In this document: one piece after another, positions 17,358-25,328 of the stretch
Numbering within the stretch: position 1 is the first letter of the stretch
How the letters are laid out: every line of letters begins with the position of its first letter
Source: Govania unica
GTDB taxonomy: Bacteria; Pseudomonadota; Alphaproteobacteria; Sphingomonadales; Govanellaceae
Direction: 5' to 3'
Length of the DNA stretch: 64,000 nt
Assembly: GCF_027920805.1 (NCBI RefSeq)
Contig: NZ_JANWOI010000003.1
Coordinates: 248,001-312,000 of the forward strand
Position numbers and translations under genes: made by a program
The notes under the pieces: model-generated
Database searches by the model: none
The model's input: the letters and a program-made list of their open reading frames with translations, nothing else
Told to the model about the DNA's origin: nothing

Positions 17358-19175
17358 TCAGCCATATCTGGTTTTTACATAGCTTCCCGGCGCTGGTTCC
17401 AGTGCGTTGGCTGGGGTGCGGGCGGGGATTTTTTTGCCGCATTTGGGGGCGGACCATTGGTGCCAGTCGGGCCACCAGGAGCCGGGGTGGCGGGTGGCGT
17501 CGTGGAGCCATTCCCTAGCGGTTTGGGGAAGGGTATCGTTGGTGTAATGGTAATATTTATTGGCCGAGGGCGGGTTGACGACGCCGGCGATATGGCCTGA
17601 TCCGGCGAGCACGAAGCGGCAATCGCCACTATAGATCTGGGTCGCTTTATAGACCGAGTTATAGGGGCAGATATGGTCGGTCTCGGCGGCCTGGATATAG
17701 ATTGGAATCTTGATCTGGCTGAGGTCGATGGCGACGCCGTTCATTTCGACCTTGCCGGGTTTCACCAGATTGTTGTTCTGATACATCTCGCGCAGGTAAA
17801 ATTCATGGGCCGCGCGGGTGACGCGGGTTGAATCGCTGTTCCAGTACAGCAGATCGAACGGGAACGGGTCCTTGCCCATCAGATAATTGTTGATGACGAA
17901 GGACCAGATGAGGTCGTTCGAGCGCAGCATGTTGAAGGTCGTGGCCATGGTATGGCCATCGAGAAAGCCTTTTTCGTCCATGGTCGCCTGCATATTGGCG
18001 ATCTGCTCGTCATCGACGAAAAGCTTGAGCTCTCCGGCTTCGGAGAAATCCACCTGGCTGACGAAAAAGGTGGCGGCGGGGATGCGGGCGGCCGCGCCGG
18101 TGGCTTCGAGCCAGGCGAGCGTGCAGGCAAGGAGCGTGCCGCCGATGCAATAGCCAAGGGCATGCACGGATTTTTCGCCGGTGATCTGTTCGATGACATC
18201 AAGGGCGGCGAGGGGGCCAAGCCGCATATAATCGTCGAAGCCGAAGGCGGCATGGCGGACATCGGGGTTGCGCCAGGAAATGATGAAAGTGGTGTACCCC
18301 TGTTCGGTCAGCCATTTGACCAGTGAATTTTGCGGCTTCAGGTCAAGGATGTAATATTTGTTGATCCAGGGCGGTAGGACCAGCAGTGGGCGTTTATAGA
18401 CTGTTTTGGTGGCCGGTTCATATTGAATGAGCTCGATCAGTTCGTTGCGGAAAATGACCTGTCCGGGCGTGGTGGCGATGTTTTCCCCGATGGCGAAGGC
18501 CTCAAGGTCGGTCTGGCTGATGTTGAGCTTGCCTTGGCCGCGGCCGAGGTCATCCAGCAGATTTTGCAGCCCTTTGACCAGATTGTCGCCGCCGGATGCG
18601 AGGGTCTCACGCATCACTTCGGGGTTGGTCAGGGCGAAGTTCGAGGGGCTGATGGCGTCGATGAACTGGCGCGTGAAGAAATCGAGCTTGCGGGAGTCGT
18701 GTTCTTCGTCGCCGCCCGCCGATTGGACGACGCCCTGCATCCAGCGCGCGCTTAGAAGATAAGACTGCTTGATGAAGTCATAGACCTGATTTTCGGTCCA
18801 TTCGCTGTCGCGGAAGCGTTTGTCGCCCTGCTCCGGCTCGATCACCGGGTCGGGGGTGCCGCCCATCATGCGCAGGGTCGCGTTCTGCCACAGCTTCATA
18901 TAGTCCTGCCACAGGGTAATGTGGCTGTCGGCCAGATGCTGTGGGGAGGTGAGGACCCGGTTGGTCATTTCGAGGAAGGCGCGGCCGACCGCCATGGGGT
19001 CGAGATTGGCCTGTTGGAGATAGGCATCGTTCGAGGACAGAAACTGGGAGATCAGCGTTTGACTGTGGGCGGCGATTTTAAGCCAGTTGTCGTTGAAGTC
19101 CTGAGCATCGGGGAAAGTAAAGGGTGTTGGTCCGTCATCCATTACGTGCGCGTCCCTGTTTGGCCGTTCTGCCAT
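17358..19175 (-). CDS. phaC: Class I poly(3-hydroxyalkanoate) synthase
   Basis: PhaC polymerises 3-hydroxyacyl-CoA into PHA granules. The 605-residue length is class I. The lipase-like box is GYCIGG with nucleophile Cys343; the Asp lies in AETDHICPY and the His in GSGHIAGVVNPP. The N-terminal region (WLKIAAHSQTLISQFL) and RNELIELIQYEPATKTVYKRPLL are typical. ATG 19142 (MDDGPTP) is an alternative start. No phaA, phaB, phasin or phaR gene is in the window, so the synthase stands alone. Confidence 0.93.
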   Translation of the reverse strand: MAERPNRDAHVMDDGPTPFTFPDAQDFNDNWLKIAAHSQTLISQFLSSNDAYLQQANLDPMAVGRAFLEMTNRVLTSPQHLADSHITLWQDYMKLWQNATLRMMGGTPDPVIEPEQGDKRFRDSEWTENQVYDFIKQSYLLSARWMQGVVQSAGGDEEHDSRKLDFFTRQFIDAISPSNFALTNPEVMRETLASGGDNLVKGLQNLLDDLGRGQGKLNISQTDLEAFAIGENIATTPGQVIFRNELIELIQYEPATKTVYKRPLLVLPPWINKYYILDLKPQNSLVKWLTEQGYTTFIISWRNPDVRHAAFGFDDYMRLGPLAALDVIEQITGEKSVHALGYCIGGTLLACTLAWLEATGAAARIPAATFFVSQVDFSEAGELKLFVDDEQIANMQATMDEKGFLDGHTMATTFNMLRSNDLIWSFVINNYLMGKDPFPFDLLYWNSDSTRVTRAAHEFYLREMYQNNNLVKPGKVEMNGVAIDLSQIKIPIYIQAAETDHICPYNSVYKATQIYSGDCRFVLAGSGHIAGVVNPPSANKYYHYTNDTLPQTAREWLHDATRHPGSWWPDWHQWSAPKCGKKIPARTPANALEPAPGSYVKTRYG

Positions 19176-19257
19176 GATCCGCTGGTCTCTGTGAGAGTCA
19201 GTCTAGCGCACTCGGTTCGGGTTTGGGTAGGGGAGAGTGCGGGGAGCGCGGAAGGGC

Positions 19258-19285
19258 TGGATTGCTTCGGCTTTGCCGCGCAATG
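19258..19285 (+). repeat. Short dispersed repeat, GGATTGCTTCGG type
   Basis: A 28-base relative of the element at 8888-8922, beginning GGATTGCTTCGG and ending CGCAATGA. It lies in the 237-base divergent region between phaC and the aminotransferase gene. Confidence 0.5.
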
Positions 19286-19412
19286 AAGGGTGTGAAAAAG
19301 CCTGAGAAGGCGCTTGCGTCCTGAGGTTCTTGGCGTAAAGTGGGCTCCGATCGGGGGAGGGCCCCCGGTTTGCCCTGGTTTGCCCAAATTTGTAGGGCAT
19401 TGCATTTTTTCG

Positions 19413-20636
19413 ATGGTGTCTCACATGACAGCTGAATTTTACCGCATCAAGCGCCTGCCGCCTTACGTTTTCGCTGAAGTGAACGCGATGAAGGCCAAAG
19501 CCCGCGCCGCCGGTGAAGACATCATCGATCTTGGGATGGGCAACCCTGATCTGCCGACGCCGCCGCATATTGTGGAAAAGCTTGTGGAAACCGTGCGCAA
19601 TCCGCATACCCACGGCTATTCCCAGTCGCGCGGAATTCCGGGCTTGCGCAAGGCGCTCGCGGCTTATTACAAGCGCCGCTTCGATGTGACGCTGGACCCT
19701 GAAAAGGAAGTGATCGTCACCCTCGGGTCGAAGGAAGGGCTTGCGAACCTGGCCCAGGCCATCACCGCGCCGGGCGATACCATTCTGGTGCCGAACCCGA
19801 GCTATCCCATTCATGCCTATGGGTTTATTATTGCGGGGGCGACCATTCGCCACCTGCCCATGCATGGCATTGATTTCATGGAGGTGCTGGAACGCGCGGT
19901 GCGCCATAGCGTGCCGAAGCCGATCGCACTGGTGCTCAATTACCCGTCCAACCCCACGGCTGAGGTGGTGGGGCTCGATTTCTACGCCAAGGTGGTGGAT
20001 TTCTGCCGCAAGCACGGGGTCTATATCCTGTCGGACTTGGCCTATTCGGAAATCTATTTCGACGAGAACAACCCGCCGCCCTCCATTCTGGAAGTGCCGG
20101 GGGCGAAGGATGTGGCGATCGAATTCACATCCATGTCCAAGACCTATTCCATGGCTGGCTGGCGCATCGGTTTTGCCGCCGGGAGCCCGGATCTGGTGGC
20201 GGCCCTGACGCGGGTTAAGTCCTATCTTGATTATGGCGCGTTCACGCCTATTCAGGTGGCGGCGACGGCGGCTTTGAACGGCCCGCAGGATTGCATTGTC
20301 GAGGCCCGCAAGATTTATAAATCGCGCCGCGATGTGCTGGTTTCTGGCCTCGCGAACGCGGGCTGGACCATTCCGGTTCCGGCGGCGACCATGTTCGCCT
20401 GGGCGCCGCTGCCTCCGGGCTGGGAGCATCTTGGGTCGCTTGAGTTTTCAAAGCTTCTGTTGACCCATGCCAAGGTGGCGGTGTCGCCGGGCGTGGGCTT
20501 TGGGGAATATGGCGACGGCTTTGTGCGTATCGCCATTGTTGAGAACGAACATCGCATCCGTCAGGCCATTCGCAATATCAAGAAATTCCTGGCCTCACGG
20601 GACGAAATTCTGGGTAATAAAAAGGCTGCATCGTGA
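19413..20636 (+). CDS. PLP-dependent aminotransferase (AlaC/DapL-like, class I)
   Basis: A fold-type I aminotransferase, about 407 residues. It has the N-terminal FYRIKRLPPYVFAEVN, the substrate loop LGMGNPDLPTPP, NYPSNPT, and the PLP lysine in SMSKTYSMAGWRIGF. This subgroup (annotated as alanine transaminase AlaC or LL-diaminopimelate aminotransferase) regularly precedes hom in Alphaproteobacteria; an aspartate- or alanine-linked role is inferred. ATG 19413 and ATG 19425 are both possible; the latter gives the more usual short N-terminus and neither has a strong ribosome site. The stop overlaps the hom start. Confidence 0.9.
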   Translation: MVSHMTAEFYRIKRLPPYVFAEVNAMKAKARAAGEDIIDLGMGNPDLPTPPHIVEKLVETVRNPHTHGYSQSRGIPGLRKALAAYYKRRFDVTLDPEKEVIVTLGSKEGLANLAQAITAPGDTILVPNPSYPIHAYGFIIAGATIRHLPMHGIDFMEVLERAVRHSVPKPIALVLNYPSNPTAEVVGLDFYAKVVDFCRKHGVYILSDLAYSEIYFDENNPPPSILEVPGAKDVAIEFTSMSKTYSMAGWRIGFAAGSPDLVAALTRVKSYLDYGAFTPIQVAATAALNGPQDCIVEARKIYKSRRDVLVSGLANAGWTIPVPAATMFAWAPLPPGWEHLGSLEFSKLLLTHAKVAVSPGVGFGEYGDGFVRIAIVENEHRIRQAIRNIKKFLASRDEILGNKKAAS

Positions 20637-21940
20637 ATAAACCTCTGCGTGTCGGTATCGCCGGCCTTGGCACTGTTGGCCGGGGCGTCGTCAAAATTCT
20701 GCAACAAAACGGCGCGCTGATTGCGGCGCGGGCTGGACGTTCGATTGAAATTACCGGGATTTCCGCGCGGTCACGCGGGACCGACCGGGGCGTCGATATG
20801 TCGGGTTACCGCTGGTATGACAACCCGGTCGATATGGCTTTGGCCGATGATGTCGATGTGATCGTTGAACTGATCGGCGGTTCGGACGGCGTGGCGAAGG
20901 CTTTGGCCGAAACCGCGCTCGCCCATGGCAAGTCTCTGGTGACTGCGAACAAGGCGTTGATTGCCCATCATGGCATGGCGCTTGCGGCGGTGGCTGAGGA
21001 AAAAGGGCTGACCATTCGGCTGGACGCGGCGGTGGCCGGTGGCATTCCGATCATCAAGGCGATTTCCGATGGCCTGGCCGCCAATCGCTGCGAAAGCGTG
21101 TTCGGCATTCTGAACGGCACCTGCAATTATATCCTGACCCAGATGGAACGCAGCGGGCGCGCCTTTGGCGATGTGCTGGATGAGGCGCAGCGGCTTGGCT
21201 ATGCCGAAGCCGATCCGTCCTTTGACGTCGATGGCATCGATACCGCGCATAAGCTTTCGATCCTTGCGGCGGTGTCGTTCGGTACCGCGCTTGATTTCGA
21301 TTCAATCGCCATCGAAGGCATTCGCAAGATTTCGCCGGTCGATATCCGCTATGCGGAAGAGCTGGGTTATCGCATCAAGTTGCTCGGCATCGCGCGGATG
21401 ACGGCGGACGGGCTCGATCAGCGCGTGCAGCCTTGCATGGTCAAGAAATCCAATCCGCTTGCAGCCGTCAATGACGTGTTCAACGCGGTGGTGGTGCATG
21501 GCGATTTCGTTGAAAAGACCGTCTATGAAGGACGCGGGGCCGGTGAAGGGCCGACGGCTTCGGCCGTGGTTGCCGATCTTGTGGACGTGGCGCGCGGCAA
21601 TCGCACGCCGGTGTTCTCGGTGCCGGTGGCGGCGCTGACCAAAGCTCCGGCGGCGGCGCGGGATGCGTTGCGGGCGTCGTTTTATCTGCATCTCCGGGTG
21701 GTCGATGAGCCGGGCGTCATTGCCAGCATCACCGAAATCCTGAGCACCGAACAGATCTCGATCGATAGCCTGCTGCAACGCGGCAGTGAAGAGGCATCCG
21801 GGGCCAGCGAAGGCGGTATCGATGTGATCCTTACCACCCATGAAACGGAAGAAGGAGCCGTGCGCAAGGCGGTTCTGAAAATCATGGGGCTTACGTCGCT
21901 TGTGGAACAGCCGACCGTTTTGCGGATGGTTAAAAATTAA
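20633..21940 (+). CDS. hom: Homoserine dehydrogenase
   Basis: Reduces aspartate semialdehyde to homoserine, the branch point to threonine, methionine and isoleucine. The 435-residue monofunctional form has the NAD(P) site GIAGLGTVGRGVVKIL, the catalytic region GTCNYILTQM...YAEADPSFDVDGIDTAHKL, and a C-terminal ACT domain (LRVVDEPGVIASITEIL) for feedback by threonine. The start is GTG 20633, overlapping the aminotransferase stop (GTGA). Confidence 0.95.
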   Translation: MNKPLRVGIAGLGTVGRGVVKILQQNGALIAARAGRSIEITGISARSRGTDRGVDMSGYRWYDNPVDMALADDVDVIVELIGGSDGVAKALAETALAHGKSLVTANKALIAHHGMALAAVAEEKGLTIRLDAAVAGGIPIIKAISDGLAANRCESVFGILNGTCNYILTQMERSGRAFGDVLDEAQRLGYAEADPSFDVDGIDTAHKLSILAAVSFGTALDFDSIAIEGIRKISPVDIRYAEELGYRIKLLGIARMTADGLDQRVQPCMVKKSNPLAAVNDVFNAVVVHGDFVEKTVYEGRGAGEGPTASAVVADLVDVARGNRTPVFSVPVAALTKAPAAARDALRASFYLHLRVVDEPGVIASITEILSTEQISIDSLLQRGSEEASGASEGGIDVILTTHETEEGAVRKAVLKIMGLTSLVEQPTVLRMVKN

Positions 21941-21988
21941 GGTACGGCCGCCTGTCCGGGTGGCCTGTGGGGACTTAAGGAAAAGCAT

Positions 21989-22966
21989 ATGACTAAAGAG
22001 TCGACGTTGGATCGTATCTTCGTGCTGGAACTCGTGCGTGTGACCGAAGCGGCAGCGCTGGCTGCGGCCAAGCTTGTCGGGCGCGGCAATGAAAAGGACG
22101 CCGATGCGGCGGCCGTCGATGCCATGCGGAGCGCGCTCAATCAGCTGGATATGGATGGCACCGTGGTCATCGGCGAAGGCGAGCGCGATGAAGCGCCGAT
22201 GCTGTTTATCGGTGAAAAGGTCGGGACCGGCAAAGGGGTTGGCGTCGATATCGCGCTGGATCCGCTGGAAGGCACCACCATCACCGCGAAGGCGCAGCAG
22301 AATTCCATGGCCGTGATCGCCATCGCCGAAAAGGGCAATCTGCTGTATGCCCCGGACGTTTATATGGACAAGATCGCTGTCGGTGGCGGCTATGCGCCGG
22401 GCATCGTCGATCTGGATCGCTCGCCGGCTGAAAATATCGCGGCGGTGGCCAAGGCCAAGGGTGTTGCTGTTGAAGACGTGATGGTCTGCATTCTCGACCG
22501 GCCGCGCCATGCGGAGCTGATCAAGAATGTGCGCGATGCGGGCGCTCGCATCATGCTGATCGGCGACGGTGACGTGGCGGGCGTGATTGCGACGTCGGAC
22601 CCGGATAATACCATGGTGGATATTTACATGGGTTCGGGCGGGGCGCCGGAAGGTGTTCTGGCGGCGGCGGCACTGCGCTGCATTGGTGGTCAGATTCAGG
22701 GCCGCCTGCTGTTCCGCAATGATGACGAGCGCGGACGTGCCGTGCGTTGCGGCATCAGCGATTTCGACCGCAAATATTCGACCGAGGAAATGGCCAAGGG
22801 CGATGTGATTTTCGCCGCGTCGGGCGTGACCAATGGCTGGCTGCTGGATGGCGTGAAGACGCTGCCGGGTGGCAAGCGCTATAGCACGAGTTCGGTGGTC
22901 ATGCGCTCGCGCTCGCGCACAGTGCGCTGGGTTAAGGGTGAGCATTCCTTCGATCGGAATGATTGA
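21989..22966 (+). CDS. glpX: Class II fructose-1,6-bisphosphatase
   Basis: GlpX-type fructose-1,6-bisphosphatase for gluconeogenesis; some family members also act on sedoheptulose-1,7-bisphosphate. 325 residues. The phosphatase site is visible in DGTVVIGEGERDEAPMLFIG and DIALDPLEGTTITA, and MGSGGAPEGVLAAAAL is a further signature. It follows hom by 48 bases in a conserved alphaproteobacterial order leading to recJ. Confidence 0.94.
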   Translation: MTKESTLDRIFVLELVRVTEAAALAAAKLVGRGNEKDADAAAVDAMRSALNQLDMDGTVVIGEGERDEAPMLFIGEKVGTGKGVGVDIALDPLEGTTITAKAQQNSMAVIAIAEKGNLLYAPDVYMDKIAVGGGYAPGIVDLDRSPAENIAAVAKAKGVAVEDVMVCILDRPRHAELIKNVRDAGARIMLIGDGDVAGVIATSDPDNTMVDIYMGSGGAPEGVLAAAALRCIGGQIQGRLLFRNDDERGRAVRCGISDFDRKYSTEEMAKGDVIFAASGVTNGWLLDGVKTLPGGKRYSTSSVVMRSRSRTVRWVKGEHSFDRND

Positions 22967-22978
22967 GGACTGAATAGA

Positions 22979-23339
22979 TGTCATTGCCGGGCGTGGACAG
23001 CGGCAATCCATTTTTGTCGGCGGGTTTGTGGGTTGATGGATGGATTACCGGGTCAAGCCCGGTAATGACAAATAGTTTAGATACGCTGCCATATGCGTTT
23101 CAGATAAGCTGTCATGCGCTTAAATAAGCTGTCATACGCGGGCTTGACCCGCGTATCCATCTGGCGGCCGGTTGCGGGTGGCGACATGGATTACCGGGTC
23201 GAGCCCGGTAATGACAGTTTAGTTTAGGTGAGTGTTATACATTCAAATAAGTTGTCATACGCGGGCTTGACCCGCGTATTCATTTTGCGGCTGGTTGTGG
23301 GTGGTGGCATGGATTACCGGGTCAAGCCCGGTAATGACA
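22979..23339. repeat. Array of six palindromic repeats of three stem types
   Basis: In the 434-base gap between glpX and recJ: a TTGCCGGG-type copy with an altered loop (22979-23009), TTACCGGG-type copies at 23042-23070, 23188-23216 and 23311-23339, and ATACGCGGG-type copies at 23130-23158 and 23252-23280. The last four form two units about 122 bases apart, each joining an ATACGCGGG element to a TTACCGGG element through a ~29-base spacer (GGC-GGTTG-GGGTGG). No gene is seen. Confidence 0.9.
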
Positions 23340-23340
23340 C

Positions 23341-23372
23341 ATAGTTCGGTAATCACATAGTTCGGTAATCAC
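23341..23372 (+). repeat. 16-bp tandem duplicate just before recJ
   Basis: ATAGTTCGGTAATCAC occurs twice back to back, with no intervening base, immediately after the palindrome array and 28 bases before the recJ start. It contains the GGTAAT end of the neighbouring palindrome, so it is probably a slippage product. Confidence 0.75.
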
Positions 23373-23400
23373 AAGGTTTCTGAAGTAGGAGTTTGCGCGC

Positions 23401-25188
23401 ATGGAAACGGATGATCTGGTTCTGGGTGTCGCGCAATCCTTGCAGGGGCGGGCCTGGCGATTTCGGCCTGCGTTGGAGCGGCAGGTGGGGGCGTTGCGGC
23501 AGACGCTGCATATTCCGGAAATGCTGGCCCGGGTTCTGGCCGGGCGCGGGATCGAACTTGACGACGCCGCGGAATATCTTAATCCATCTTTGCGGGCGTT
23601 GATGCCGGATCCGTCCGTTCTGCAGGATATGGACAAGGCCGCCGCGCGGGTGGCGGAGGCTATAATTGCTGGCGAAGAGGTTGCTGTCTTCGGCGATTAT
23701 GATGTGGACGGGGCCACGTCCTCGGCACTGTTGCAGCGGTTTTTTGTGGGCGCGGGCGGGCGGTTGCGGATTTATATTCCGGATCGTATTGCCGAAGGTT
23801 ATGGCCCGAATATTCCGGCATTGCTGAAACTGAAGGCTGAAGGGGTGGCGCTGGTCATCACTGTGGATTGCGGTATTTCCGCGCATGCCCAGTTGACGGC
23901 GGCGCGGGATGCCGGGCTTGAGGTGATGGTGGTCGATCATCATATGGCTGAACCGGCGTTGCCGCCTGCTGTGGCTATTGTCAATCCGAACCGGTTGGAT
24001 GACGACAGCGGGCTTGGCTATCTGGCGGCGGTCGGGGTGGCATTTTTGTTATGTGTTGCGGTCAACCGGGCGTTGCGGGCGCGCGGCTGGTATGGCGATG
24101 CGCGGCCGGAGCCGGATCTGATGGCGCTCCTTGATCTTGTGGCGCTTGGGACTGTGGCTGATGTGGTGCCGCTTGTGGGGCTGAACCGGGCGCTGGTGTC
24201 GCAGGGGCTCAAGGTCATGGGGCGGAGCGGCAATATCGGCTTGCAGGCGCTGATGAAGGTGGCGCGGCTGGATGAGCCGCCGGGGCCTTATCATCTTGGC
24301 TTTCTGCTGGGGCCACGGGTCAATGCGGGCGGCCGTGTGGGGGAGGCGGAGCTTGGCGCGCGGTTGCTCACCACGTTGGACAGCATCGAGGCGGCGGAGC
24401 TTGCACAGGCACTTGATCGGTATAACGGCGAGCGGCAGGCCATTGAGGCCGGAGTGCAGGATGATGCGCTCGCGCGGCTCTTTACCAAACATGGCGGCGA
24501 GCCTGCGGGGCCCATGGCCTTTGTGGCGGGTGAGGACTGGCATCCGGGGGTGATCGGCATTGTCGCCGGGCGGCTGAAGGAACGGTATGAAATGCCGTCG
24601 CTGGTCATTGCTATCGACGATCAGGGCATCGGCAAGGGCTCGGCGCGCTCGATCACGGGGGTTGATCTTGGTGCGGCGGTGACGGCGGCGCGGCAGGCCG
24701 GGATTCTGATCAATGGCGGCGGGCATAAGATGGCGGCCGGTCTGACTGTGGAGGCCGCGCGGATTCCCGAATTGGAAGCCTTTTTGATCGATCGTCTGAG
24801 CGAGCCGTTCCATGCGGCGCGGGCGTCCCGGGCTTTGCTTCTGGATGGCGCATTGTCGGCGGGGGCCGTGAGCATCGAACTGATTGAACAGTTGTTGCAG
24901 GCCGGGCCATATGGCGCGGGCAATCCGAGCCCGCGCTTTGCGCTGCCGCACATGAAGGTCGCCTTTGCCGATGTGGTGGGCGCCGATCATGTGCGGGCGA
25001 CGTTTGAGGGGCTCGACGGCAGCCGCATCAAGGGGGTGGCGTTTCGCGCCGCCACCACGGATATGGGGCAAGCTATTCTGACCGGCCATGGGCGGCGGTT
25101 TCATGTGGCGGCCAATCTTAAGATCAACAGCTGGAACGGACGCCGTACGGCGGAAATTCAGATCGAGGATGCGGCGCTGGTTGGTTAG
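23401..25188 (+). CDS. recJ: Single-stranded-DNA-specific exonuclease RecJ
   Basis: A 5'-3' exonuclease on single-stranded DNA in recombination and mismatch repair. 595 residues, normal length. The DHH-family metal motifs are in order: VFGDYDVDGATSSALL, ITVDCGISAHAQL, VVDHHMAEPALP, IVNPNR, then the DHHA1 motif NGGGHKMAAGLTVE and a C-terminal OB-like domain. A GTAGGAG ribosome site lies about 9 bases before the ATG. Confidence 0.95.
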   Translation: METDDLVLGVAQSLQGRAWRFRPALERQVGALRQTLHIPEMLARVLAGRGIELDDAAEYLNPSLRALMPDPSVLQDMDKAAARVAEAIIAGEEVAVFGDYDVDGATSSALLQRFFVGAGGRLRIYIPDRIAEGYGPNIPALLKLKAEGVALVITVDCGISAHAQLTAARDAGLEVMVVDHHMAEPALPPAVAIVNPNRLDDDSGLGYLAAVGVAFLLCVAVNRALRARGWYGDARPEPDLMALLDLVALGTVADVVPLVGLNRALVSQGLKVMGRSGNIGLQALMKVARLDEPPGPYHLGFLLGPRVNAGGRVGEAELGARLLTTLDSIEAAELAQALDRYNGERQAIEAGVQDDALARLFTKHGGEPAGPMAFVAGEDWHPGVIGIVAGRLKERYEMPSLVIAIDDQGIGKGSARSITGVDLGAAVTAARQAGILINGGGHKMAAGLTVEAARIPELEAFLIDRLSEPFHAARASRALLLDGALSAGAVSIELIEQLLQAGPYGAGNPSPRFALPHMKVAFADVVGADHVRATFEGLDGSRIKGVAFRAATTDMGQAILTGHGRRFHVAANLKINSWNGRRTAEIQIEDAALVG

Positions 25189-25277
25189 ATATGCTGGTCG
25201 TTATTTTTGACGGTAGTGATGAGTCTGGTATGGAAAATAGCATCCTGTCGGCCGCGGTGGGGGAGGACGTGCGAAAA

Positions 25278-25306
25278 AACGCCGTCCCTCGGAAAAGGGA
25301 CGGCGC
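25278..25306 (-). terminator. Intrinsic terminator of the 821-residue gene
   Basis: Stem CGCCGTCCC (25280-25288) / GGGACGGCG (25297-25305), loop TCGGAAAA. On the minus strand it is followed by TTTTTTCGCAC, 23 bases past the stop of the large unknown gene. The 140-base gap to recJ otherwise shows nothing. Confidence 0.88.
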
Positions 25307-25328
25307 AGAGGTTGTGACTTTAACGAAA

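Noticed and set aside
21302-23011. A 569-residue minus-strand frame opposite hom and glpX
   Set aside because: Antisense shadow; hom and glpX have complete family motifs on the plus strand.
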